Positions 33,502 through 40,808 of a stretch of 45,964 bases of DNA are shown here, in pieces. The position numbers were made by a program, and so were the translations under genes. The notes beneath the pieces are model-generated. The model was given only the letters and a program-made list of their open reading frames with translations. It searched no databases and was not told the DNA's origin. The DNA lies in assembly GCF_019392335.1 (NCBI RefSeq), contig NZ_JAHXRQ010000031.1, positions 1-45,964 on the forward strand, in the 5' to 3' direction. Source of the DNA: Mameliella sp. CS4. Its GTDB lineage: Bacteria; Pseudomonadota; Alphaproteobacteria; Rhodobacterales; Rhodobacteraceae. Each line of letters begins with the position of its first letter. Within the stretch, counting starts at the first letter, position 1.

Positions 33502-34251
33502 TCAGGCCGGTTCCACCTGCATCAAGCGGCAGTCGAGCCGGGCCATGACTTGTGGCCCGGCGGCGCGCGCCATCGCCCAGGCGAGCGCCACGTTGCTGCC
33601 GAAGACCGGCAGGCCCAGCTCCCGTTCCAGCGGTGCGATCACATCCAGCGTGCGCAGGTTGGTGCAGGACAGGAAAATCCCGTCGATATCGCTATGCCGG
33701 GCGACCTCGCGCGCGGCGGCCTTGACGCTTGCGGCAGAAATGCGCGCGACGTTGGCCTCGATCGCCTCACCGAAATGCACGGCGCGGGTGACCTCTGTTC
33801 CATCGCTGGCAAGCGCATCGCAGACCGGTTGCGCCACGTCGGGGCGATAGGGCGACACCAGCCCCAGACGGCGGATGCCAAGGTGACGGCAGGCGGCGCG
33901 GGCGGCGCTCAGCGGGTCGCAGACCGCGCCTGTCCGGCAGGCACCGCCGACCAGCTCTGTCACTCGCTTGACCCCGATCATCGTGGTGCCCGAGGTGCAG
34001 CCATAGCCCACGGCGCCAAACTGCGCGGCAGGGGGCAAGAGCGCGGTCACGCGCGGCAGGTCCGCCTCCATCCGGCCCAGCGTCTCGGGCGTCGCCTCGG
34101 CCCCCGAGGGGATGCGCGTGACATACAGCGCCACTGACGGATCGGAAAAGATGCGGCGGAAATCGCTTTCGATGGTTTCGTCCACATGCAGGACGATCAG
34201 CCCCAGGCAGGCTTTTTCGGCCGGGTCGAGATCAAAGGGAAAGCCGCTCAT
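33502..34251 (-). CDS. Asp/Glu racemase-superfamily protein, maleate isomerase/EutA-like
   Basis: 249 residues from ATG 34251, overlapping the M24 gene stop by 4 bp (ATGA). Two active-site cysteines of the superfamily are evident: G-Y-G-C-T-S-G-T in the first half and FLSCTNLRTLD in the second, each in the usual C-T/S context. V-x-P-Y-R-P-D-V and VFGSNVALAWAMAR are typical of maleate cis-trans isomerase, arylmalonate decarboxylase and the ectoine-utilisation protein EutA. The reaction would be racemisation, isomerisation or decarboxylation of a small dicarboxylate or amino acid. It is the last gene of the minus-strand operon with the M24 and PLP enzymes. EutA-like is the closest contextual match, but the substrate is not proven. 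Confidence 0.75.
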   Translation of the reverse strand: MSGFPFDLDPAEKACLGLIVLHVDETIESDFRRIFSDPSVALYVTRIPSGAEATPETLGRMEADLPRVTALLPPAAQFGAVGYGCTSGTTMIGVKRVTELVGGACRTGAVCDPLSAARAACRHLGIRRLGLVSPYRPDVAQPVCDALASDGTEVTRAVHFGEAIEANVARISAASVKAAAREVARHSDIDGIFLSCTNLRTLDVIAPLERELGLPVFGSNVALAWAMARAAGPQVMARLDCRLMQVEPA

Positions 34252-35414
34252 ATCTCGATCTCCGGCAGCTCGAAGGGCGCGCGTTCCGTCAAGAGTTCCG
34301 GGCCGTCGGCGCGTAGCACGATGTCCTCTTCGTGCACGAGGATCCGCCCCGGCGCGATCTCGACCGAGGGTTCCAGCGTCAGCACCATGTTCTCGCGCAG
34401 TTCCGTGTTGTCGCGATCGGTGAACGAGGGCCATTCCGTCAACGTGATACCCAGCCCGTGGCCCAGCCTGCCGCCGCCGGGCGTTGCGCCGCGTTCGGAG
34501 AGGGCACAGGTCAGCAGCCGTTGCGCATCCCGCGCTGTCATGCCCGGGCGCAGCCGGTTCAGCGCGACCTCGGTCGCCTCGTACAGGGCGGCCTGCGCGC
34601 GGCGCGTGTCGTCATCCGGCGGTCCGATGCTGAAATTCCGGTCGAAGTCGCAGAAATACCCGTTCTTCACCGCGCCCGTGTCCAGCATCAAAACGTCACC
34701 GCGCCTGACAGGGACGGGCAGGGCCGGTGAAATGACGTCGCCATACCCGCCCGGACCGGCGCCGCCTGCGGTGTAGCTGACCCAGTCAGCCCCGCCGTCC
34801 AGCAAGGCGCCCTGGAACCCGCGAAAGATCGCGTCCAGTTTGCGTTCGGCGGCAACGATGGCGGGCACGGCGTCAAAGGCCCGCGCGGCGAGGGTGCAGG
34901 TCTCGCGGATCGCGGAAACCTCCAGCTCGGACTTGATCTCGCGCACCCGCTGCACCGTGTCGGTGGCGTCGGTGAAGGCGCGCGGCGCCAGGGCGGCCGT
35001 CAGGCGGCGGTAGTCGGCCAGGGGCATCCGCAGACTGGTCTCCAACCCCATCGGCACACCGATCCGGCCCCGTTCGGGGACCAGCGCGGACAGCGTCTCG
35101 GTCAAGAGGCCGATGCCGTCATCAACCGGGTCCGGGGCCGGCCAGGTGCGGACCTCGCCCACATGGCACTGGCCCATCAGGTGCGCGCCGATTTCGGGGA
35201 TCACCGCGACAGGATCCCCCTTGGCGGGCAGCACGATGAACCAGGGGCGTGCCGGGCTTTCCCAAAAGCGGGTCAGGAACCCGGTGACGTAGAAGACATC
35301 CGCAGGCCCGGTCAAGAGCAGCGCATCCTCGCCCGCTGCTCTCATGCGGGCCTGCAGCGCGGACCAGCGGCGCCGGTATTCGCCCGCACCGAAACCTGTG
35401 GGCCCGTCAGCCAT
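34248..35414 (-). CDS. M24-family Xaa-Pro peptidase-like hydrolase
   Basis: 388 residues from ATG 35414 (MADGPTGFGAGEYRRRWSAL), overlapping the PLP-enzyme gene by 8 bp. It has an N-terminal creatinase-type domain (Y-V-T-G-F-L-T-R, A-V-I-P-E-I) and a C-terminal pita-bread domain with all five metal ligands: D in M-L-D-T-G, D in FCDFDR, H in G-H-G-L-G, E in TLEPSV and E in VHEEDIVL. Such enzymes cleave X-Pro peptides, creatine or, in EutD/DoeA, the ectoine ring. Neighbours of EutA type and a diaminoacid lyase suggest a cyclic or N-acylated diamino acid substrate (inference). There is no signal peptide. Confidence 0.85.
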   Translation of the reverse strand: MADGPTGFGAGEYRRRWSALQARMRAAGEDALLLTGPADVFYVTGFLTRFWESPARPWFIVLPAKGDPVAVIPEIGAHLMGQCHVGEVRTWPAPDPVDDGIGLLTETLSALVPERGRIGVPMGLETSLRMPLADYRRLTAALAPRAFTDATDTVQRVREIKSELEVSAIRETCTLAARAFDAVPAIVAAERKLDAIFRGFQGALLDGGADWVSYTAGGAGPGGYGDVISPALPVPVRRGDVLMLDTGAVKNGYFCDFDRNFSIGPPDDDTRRAQAALYEATEVALNRLRPGMTARDAQRLLTCALSERGATPGGGRLGHGLGITLTEWPSFTDRDNTELRENMVLTLEPSVEIAPGRILVHEEDIVLRADGPELLTERAPFELPEIEI

Positions 35415-36447
35415 CTTCCGGGCCTTCGCTGAGCACCGCCAGCACCCGGGCCTCCGCCCCGATCCCGGGCAGTCCGGCGATGAGGGCGGCCAGTCCTGCA
35501 CCGCCAGAGGGGGTTGTCGCCAGCCCGTGCCGGGCCAGCGCGGCGACGCCGTCCCTGGCCTCATCCTCGGTGATGGTCGCAAAACTGTCGGCGTCCCGAG
35601 ACAATCCGGCCAGCGCGATCATCGAGGGCGTCTTGCAATCCAGCCGACCCATGCAGGAGACCGGCCCCGGCGCGGTCACGGCATGGCCCGCGCGGATGCT
35701 GTCCCGCAGGGCAGGGGCCGCATCCGGTTCTACGACGACGATCTTGGGGGTATCGCCCCAGGCGGCGCGGAAATGCGCGGCAAGGGCCGCGGCCATGCCG
35801 CCGACACCGGCCTGCAACAGGATATGCGTGGGCGGTTCGGGCATCTGCTCGACGGTTTCGGCGGCCAGTTGCAGGTAACCTTCCATGACCGCAAGCGGGG
35901 GATCTGTGTAACCCTCCCAGGAACTGTCCGACAGCAGGATCCATCCATACCCGGTGGCGGCCTGTTCTGCCGCGGCCATGCTCTCTTCGTAGGTGGCGCC
36001 CGCGCGCACGACCTCGGCGCCCTTGGCGCGCAGCCGGTCGGCAAAGGCCTCTGGCACCGTGTCAGCCAGGTAGATCACCGCGCGGGCGCCAAAGACGGCG
36101 GCCCCGGCCGCCACCGACAGGCCGTGATTGCCAGCGCTGGCGGCGACATAGGTGCGGCCCGCAGCCGAGGGCGGTTCGCCACCCGCGTCACATGCGTCCC
36201 GCGCAATGGCATAGGCCGCGCCAAGCGCCTTGAAGCTGCCAAGCCCCATGCGCCCGCTTTCATCCTTGATCTTCAGATCCGCAACGCCGCAGGCAGAGGC
36301 CAGGTCGGGCGCATCGCGCAGGGGCGTGGGGGCGTGTTTCGGGCAACGCGCCAGCAGGGCCGAGACGGGCGCCGGGTCCGAGGCGGGCAGGGGCCACTCC
36401 TGCAAGATCCCATTGCCACGGAACGGGTTTGGCTCGATCTCTGGCAC
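35407..36447 (-). CDS. PLP-dependent diaminopropionate ammonia-lyase-like enzyme
   Basis: 346 residues from GTG 36447, supported by GGAGG 8 nt upstream; no ATG fits. Fold-type II PLP enzyme: KIKDESGRMGLGSFKALGAA holds the Schiff-base lysine K73, and A-S-A-G-N-H-G is the phosphate or substrate loop. The FRGNG start and K-D-E-S-x-R-x-G-L-x-S-F-K block match diaminopropionate ammonia-lyase (DpaL) rather than threonine dehydratase or EutB. It eliminates ammonia from a 2,3-diamino or beta-hydroxy amino acid to give a 2-keto acid. Cotranscribed with the M24 and racemase-family genes and preceded by a GntR gene 83 bp upstream. Confidence 0.85.
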   Translation of the reverse strand: MPEIEPNPFRGNGILQEWPLPASDPAPVSALLARCPKHAPTPLRDAPDLASACGVADLKIKDESGRMGLGSFKALGAAYAIARDACDAGGEPPSAAGRTYVAASAGNHGLSVAAGAAVFGARAVIYLADTVPEAFADRLRAKGAEVVRAGATYEESMAAAEQAATGYGWILLSDSSWEGYTDPPLAVMEGYLQLAAETVEQMPEPPTHILLQAGVGGMAAALAAHFRAAWGDTPKIVVVEPDAAPALRDSIRAGHAVTAPGPVSCMGRLDCKTPSMIALAGLSRDADSFATITEDEARDGVAALARHGLATTPSGGAGLAALIAGLPGIGAEARVLAVLSEGPEDG

Positions 36448-36530
36448 GTCGCTGACCTCCGGCGCGGTTTCACAATCGGCCCGAGCCTAGGCGCATTCCC
36501 CTGACCGCGCAATCGCGGCGGGACAGGTGG

Positions 36531-37250
36531 TTACGTGCCGGGCGCCGGGTCAGAGAAATGGTCGGGAAAACGGGCACGCAGCAGGTCGAGGCGGCTGATC
36601 GTGCCGGAAAGATGGCTGCGCACCGCCTCTGTCGCGGCCTCGACGTCACCGGCCTCGATCCCGGCGAGGATGCGTTTGTGATGGCTCACGATGTCGGCCA
36701 TCTTGCCCTCGGACGGCAGGTCCAGCCGCTGGCAGCGCAGCAGGTGCCCCATCCGCCGCACCAGCATCTGTTGCAGGTTGGTCATGCCGACCCCTGCGAA
36801 CAGTGTCCGGTGAAAGGCGCGGTCCAGCTCGTTGAACATGCCCATCTGCTCGGTGTCGCCGACAAGGGTATCCTGCATCCGCACGATGGCACGGGCCCGG
36901 GCAAGGATGGTCGGCTGCGGAGCGAGCGCAAGGCGGCGCACCACCTCGGTCTCGACCGAGATCCGCAGGAACTGGGTTTCATACAGTTGGTCGACGTCGA
37001 TGCGATTAACCACGGTGCCCGATTGCGGCATGATCCGCAGCAATCCGTCCTCTTCCAGCCGCTGCATCGCCTCGCGCACGGGGGTCAGGCTGACCCCGTA
37101 TTCCTGCGCCAGAGCATTGCGCGAGAGCGATGTGCCGGGGGGGTAGTCCAGCGACACGATCTTGCCCCGCAGCGCGTCGTAGACCGTCCCCGCCGCCGAG
37201 GTCGGGGCGGCTTTCGCCGTGTCGCCAAAGCTTTGTTCAATCGAGGACAT
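36531..37250 (-). CDS. GntR-family regulator (FCD/FadR-type)
   Basis: 239 residues from ATG 37250, chosen for AGGAG upstream and because the longer frame enters the promoter. N-terminal winged helix: Y-D-A-L-R-G-K-I-V-S-L-D-Y-P-P-G-T-S-L and A-Q-E-Y-G-V-S-L-T-P-V-R-E-A-M-Q-R-L-E-E-D-G-L-L. The FCD domain has F-N-E-L-D-R-A-F-H-R-T-L and V-S-H-H-K-R-I-L-A metal or effector residues. It lies between the amino-acid operon (same strand) and the TRAP/sugar-acid operon (divergent). A perfect 16 bp palindrome at 37339-37354 is its likely operator, so it probably controls both directions. Confidence 0.9.
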   Translation of the reverse strand: MSSIEQSFGDTAKAAPTSAAGTVYDALRGKIVSLDYPPGTSLSRNALAQEYGVSLTPVREAMQRLEEDGLLRIMPQSGTVVNRIDVDQLYETQFLRISVETEVVRRLALAPQPTILARARAIVRMQDTLVGDTEQMGMFNELDRAFHRTLFAGVGMTNLQQMLVRRMGHLLRCQRLDLPSEGKMADIVSHHKRILAGIEAGDVEAATEAVRSHLSGTISRLDLLRARFPDHFSDPAPGT

Positions 37251-37338
37251 CGTCGGACCACTCCTGCGTCCACCCTGTGGATGACGAGGATCTAGGCGGG
37301 TGGACAAGGGTATTCAATCAAGATTGACGCTCTGGATC

Positions 37339-37354
37339 AACTAATATATTAGTT
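37339..37354. promoter_or_regulatory. Perfect 16 bp palindrome, probable GntR operator
   Basis: AACTAATATATTAGTT is its own reverse complement and is very AT-rich against a GC-rich background. It lies 88 bp upstream of the GntR start and 63 bp upstream of the TRAP binding-protein start, where it could cover a promoter. FadR/VanR-type GntR proteins typically bind short AT-rich palindromes (family knowledge). Confidence 0.65.
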
Positions 37355-37417
37355 TGCGCAGCTGCCGATGAAGCCACACGAGAAAGCGTGGCACGCAGCG
37401 CAGAACGGGAGGAACCT

Positions 37418-38458
37418 ATGAAATTCGAGATGCTCAAGACGCTGTCCAGGGCAGGGGTCGTTGCGGTTGCAGCCCTGGCCGCGGCCGGCGCGGCCAGCGC
37501 CGCGGACCGTGTGCTGAAGATCCAGACCTCGTCCAATGCCAGCCACGCCTCGCTGGCCTATCTGAACGAGGTATGGGTGCCCAAGCTGGAGGCCATGACC
37601 GGCGGCTCGCTGACCGTCGAGCTGCTGCCGATCAACGCGGTCGTGCCGCGCCGCGAAACCCCCGAGGCTATCGGCGTCGGCATCCTCGACGGCGACCTGA
37701 CCTCGATCAACTATTTCGCCGGTGTCGATCCCGCCTTTGCCCTGATGGGTGACCTGATCGCCGGGTACGATTCCGCCGACCAGATCCAGGCCTTCTGCGC
37801 CCAGGGTGGCGGCAAGGAGATGCTGCAAAAGCTCTACGACACGCATTTCCCGGGCGTCCATGTGGTCGGCTGCGGCGCCTACGCGCGCGAGGCCTTCGTC
37901 TCCAAGGTGCCGGTGCGCGGCGTCGCGGACCTGGCGGGCCTGAAGATCCGTTCGCCCGAAGGTCTGGCCGCGGACGTGTTCAAGCGGGCAGGGGCGGCGC
38001 CGGTCTCGATGGCCGGGTCGGAAACCTACGGCGCGCTTGAAAAGGGCGTGATCGACGCGGCTGACAACTCGGCCTATGCCAACAACGATGCCAACGGCAT
38101 GCACAAGATCGCCAAGTACCCGATCTACCCCGGCATCCACTCTACCCCGATCCTGCAGTTCACCGTCTCTGAACAGGTTTGGGAAGAGCTGACCGAGGCC
38201 GAGCAGGTCGCGTTGGAAACCTGGTATCTCGCCGCCTACAACGGTCTGCGCCAGCACTTCGAACGCCTCGACCGCCAGCTGGTGGCCCGCGACAAGGCCG
38301 AGGGTGAGATCACCGTCATCGACTGGCCGCAGGAAGAGCGCGACAAGTTCCGCAAGATCGCCCAGGAAGCCTGGGAAGACTTTGCCGCCGGGTCGGACCT
38401 GGCCAAGGAAGTCTACGACGCGCATATCGCCTTCATGAAAGAGGCCGGCCTGCTCTGA
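37418..38458 (+). CDS. TRAP transporter substrate-binding protein (DctP family)
   Basis: 346 residues from ATG 37418, with GGGAGGAA upstream. Signal peptide: KTLSRAGVVAVAALAAAGAA then S-A-A. DctP features: L-K-I-Q-T-S-S-N-A-S-H, V-E-L-L-P-I-N-A-V-V, L-A-G-L-K-I-R-S-P-E-G-L (ligand Arg), YGALEKGVIDAADNSAYANN. It belongs to the TRAP subgroup that pairs with large fused permeases and often binds keto acids, lactate or sugar acids. The downstream dehydratases point to an aldonate or aldarate. The gene is followed by a strong hairpin. Confidence 0.92.
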   Translation: MKFEMLKTLSRAGVVAVAALAAAGAASAADRVLKIQTSSNASHASLAYLNEVWVPKLEAMTGGSLTVELLPINAVVPRRETPEAIGVGILDGDLTSINYFAGVDPAFALMGDLIAGYDSADQIQAFCAQGGGKEMLQKLYDTHFPGVHVVGCGAYAREAFVSKVPVRGVADLAGLKIRSPEGLAADVFKRAGAAPVSMAGSETYGALEKGVIDAADNSAYANNDANGMHKIAKYPIYPGIHSTPILQFTVSEQVWEELTEAEQVALETWYLAAYNGLRQHFERLDRQLVARDKAEGEITVIDWPQEERDKFRKIAQEAWEDFAAGSDLAKEVYDAHIAFMKEAGLL

Positions 38459-38478
38459 GGTCCGCCGCGATTGCCAGG

Positions 38479-38505
38479 GGCACGCCCGCCAGCCGCGGGC
38501 GTGCC
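38479..38505 (+). terminator. Intercistronic hairpin downstream of TRAP binding-protein gene (sugar-acid locus)
   Basis: GGCACGCCCGC, loop CAGCC, GCGGGCGTGCC: a perfect 11 bp stem 21 bp after the binding-protein stop. The gap to the permease is 128 bp. No T-run is present, so partial attenuation or mRNA stabilisation is more likely than full termination. Confidence 0.75.
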
Positions 38506-38586
38506 GGACTGTCACCAAGGCCCCAACCGACGCGCCACAAGACCGCCCCGCGGCACCGGGGACGGCCGGGATAGGAACATCGAGCG

Positions 38587-40662
38587 ATGACGCGCAACCT
38601 AGACGACGCCCTGGATGAGACCGAGATCGAGATCGGCGCCCAGGACCCGCTGCACGACGAGGCGGACTTGCCGCGTTCGCAATACACGGTGGTCGAGCAT
38701 ACCAGCCACATCACCGGCATCGCCATTTCCACCTTTTACCTGGTCGCCGCGCTGGCCACCCTCTGGGAGGTGTTTTCCCGCTACGTCCTTCATGCGCCCA
38801 CCTACTGGGCCTTTGAAACGGTCATGACCATCGTTGCCGCCGCCTGGATGCTGTCGGCGGGCTACGTGACGATGAAACAGCGCCATATCGCGATCACGGT
38901 GATCCACAACCTGGCCAGCAAGAGCCAGCGCTGGTGGCTGGAATTGTTCGCGATGATCGTCGGGGTCATCGCGCTCTACATGCTGCTCAGCGATGCCTCT
39001 ATCCGGGCCTATGACAGCGTCGGACGGATCGAGAAATCCGGTTCCGCCTTCAATTCTCCCATGCCGATGATGATGAAGAGCCTGATGGTCATCGGCGGGT
39101 TCATGTATCTCGCCCAGCTGATGATGAACCTGCATCGGCACCTGACCACCCCCACCGCAAAGATGCTGGTCAAGATCGTGGGCGGCTATTTCATCCTGTA
39201 CTTCATCTCCGCCTTTCTGGCGCATGTTCTGGATGTGCAGATCGCGGTGATGTTCTCGGATTTCATCACCGGGATCGGCAAGGCATTGGACCCGTCCAAG
39301 GCGCTCAACCTGCGCCAGATGGATCTTGGCACGATCTCGATCATCATGGTGGTCCTGCTGATCGCGCTGATGATGACGGGGATGCCGCTGGGGATCGTGA
39401 CGCTCTTCGTTTCGGTTGTCATGGCAATCGGCTTTTTCGGGCCGCGCGGGCTGTTCCTGGTTTCCTCCAACGCGGTCGGCCTGCTGGAGCATTACAGCCT
39501 TGTTGCCGTGCCCTTCTTTGTCCTGATGGCCTCGATCCTGGAACGCGCGGGCATCGCCGAGGACCTGTTCGACGCCATGTCGATCTTTGCTGGCAACCTG
39601 CGCGGCGGTGTCGCGGTGCAGACCACGGTCGTCGCCGTGATCCTGGCGGCCATGTCCGGCGTCATGGGGGGCGAGATCGTCATGCTGGGCCTTGTCGCCC
39701 TGCCGCAGATGTTCCGCCTTGGCTATGATCGCAAGCTCTCGATCGGGTTGATCTGTGCCTCCGGCGCGCTTGCCACGCTGATCCCGCCGTCGATCATCAT
39801 GATCGTCTACGGGCTGGCCGCAGAGGTGGGGATCGGCGACCTCTTCATGGCTGGCGCCATCCCGGGGATCATGCTGGCCGTCTTCTATGCGGGCTATGTG
39901 CTGATCCGGGTGAACCTCAACCACAGCCTGGCCCCGACCGCCGCAGAGGTGGCCGGGATCACCGGCACGGAGCAGAAACTGTCCAGGGATCGCATGACCG
40001 CCGTGCTGCTCTGCATCCTCTTGATCGGCTCCGTCATGGGCTCGATCTATGGCGGCATCGCCTCGGTGACAGAGGCCGCGGCCGTGGGCTGTATCGGCGC
40101 GCTGTTCATTGCTGCCGTACGCAACAAGTTCCAGTGGGACGTGCTGTCGGCGGCGATGCTGGGCACGATGACCACAGTCGGCACCATCATCTGGCTGGTG
40201 CTGGGTGCGGTCAGCTTTGTCGGCATCTTCAACCTTGTCGGCGGTGGCGAGTTCATGCGCTCGCTCTTTCTGGACCTGGGTCTGTCGGCGCTGGGCACGG
40301 TTCTGGTGATGATGCTGATCCTGATGGTGCTGGGCACCTTCATGGAATGGATCGCCATCGTGCTGATCACCGTGCCGGTCTTTGCCCCGGTCATCATGAC
40401 GCTGGCGCCGGACCTGGGCCTGACAGAGGATCAGGCCAAGATCTGGTTCGGCATCCTCTTTGTCATGAACATCCAGATCTATTTTCTGTCGCCGCCCTTT
40501 GGCCCGGCCTGTTTCTGGCTGAAGTCCGTGGCGCCCAAGGACGTGACCCTGCAAGAGATCTTCATCTCGGTCCTGCCCTTCATCGGGTTGCAGATCGTCG
40601 GCTTGCTGCTGGTGATGTTCTTCCCGCAGATCGCGCTTTTCCTGCCTGAATTCCTGAACTGA
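38587..40662 (+). CDS. TRAP transporter fused permease (DctQ-DctM)
   Basis: 691 residues with about 16 membrane helices. Residues ~1-215 are a DctQ-type unit (WEVFSRYVLHAPTYWAFETV, MLSAGYVTMKQRHIAITVIH) plus two linking helices. From ~255 on it is DctM: MTGMPLGIVTLFVSVVMAIG, FFVLMASILERAGIAEDLFD, MSGVMGGEIVMLGLVALPQM, LATLIPPSIIMIVYGLAAEV, VTEAAAVGCIG, VLGTFMEWIAIVLITVPVFA, L-S-P-P-F-G-P-A-C-F-W-L-K. The acidic N-terminal tail (DALDETEIEIGAQDPLHDEA) is cytosolic. It needs only the upstream binding protein to work. Fusion distinguishes it from the two separate DctQ/DctM pairs elsewhere in the window. Confidence 0.92.
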   Translation: MTRNLDDALDETEIEIGAQDPLHDEADLPRSQYTVVEHTSHITGIAISTFYLVAALATLWEVFSRYVLHAPTYWAFETVMTIVAAAWMLSAGYVTMKQRHIAITVIHNLASKSQRWWLELFAMIVGVIALYMLLSDASIRAYDSVGRIEKSGSAFNSPMPMMMKSLMVIGGFMYLAQLMMNLHRHLTTPTAKMLVKIVGGYFILYFISAFLAHVLDVQIAVMFSDFITGIGKALDPSKALNLRQMDLGTISIIMVVLLIALMMTGMPLGIVTLFVSVVMAIGFFGPRGLFLVSSNAVGLLEHYSLVAVPFFVLMASILERAGIAEDLFDAMSIFAGNLRGGVAVQTTVVAVILAAMSGVMGGEIVMLGLVALPQMFRLGYDRKLSIGLICASGALATLIPPSIIMIVYGLAAEVGIGDLFMAGAIPGIMLAVFYAGYVLIRVNLNHSLAPTAAEVAGITGTEQKLSRDRMTAVLLCILLIGSVMGSIYGGIASVTEAAAVGCIGALFIAAVRNKFQWDVLSAAMLGTMTTVGTIIWLVLGAVSFVGIFNLVGGGEFMRSLFLDLGLSALGTVLVMMLILMVLGTFMEWIAIVLITVPVFAPVIMTLAPDLGLTEDQAKIWFGILFVMNIQIYFLSPPFGPACFWLKSVAPKDVTLQEIFISVLPFIGLQIVGLLLVMFFPQIALFLPEFLN

Positions 40663-40672
40663 GGAGAGACCA

Positions 40673-40795
40673 ATGATCGGACGCGACAGCCATGACGATA
40701 TCAACGGTTACGGCATCTGGCCCTGGGTCTTCGGTCTTGCGCTGGCGGCGCTGATCGTTTTCCTGATGTTCCAGTATGCACACCCGATTTCCTGA
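40673..40795 (+). CDS. 40-residue single-helix membrane protein
   Basis: ATG 40673 is 10 bp after the fused permease stop, with GAGGAGAG ideally placed upstream. The sequence is MIGRDSHDDINGYGIWPWVF followed by GLALAALIVFLMFQYAHPIS. A soluble, acidic N-terminus with a W-P-W turn leads into one membrane helix (about 19-34). It lies between the TRAP permease and the dehydratase gene, which starts 13 bp after its stop, so it is in the operon. I do not recognise the family. A small accessory subunit of the TRAP complex is a reasonable guess. Confidence 0.65.
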   Translation: MIGRDSHDDINGYGIWPWVFGLALAALIVFLMFQYAHPIS

Positions 40796-40808
40796 GGAAG
40801 GCCGGATC

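Noticed and set aside
33496..33504. Possible terminator between the HDxxH gene and the convergent racemase-family gene
   Set aside because: Only 3 bp separate the two stop codons and no stem-loop is visible there.
38599..40704. Very long open frame antisense to the fused TRAP permease (about 700 codons)
   Set aside because: It is rich in His, Asp and Gln from reverse-reading hydrophobic codons, has no recognisable domain, and the sense strand encodes a clear DctQM protein.
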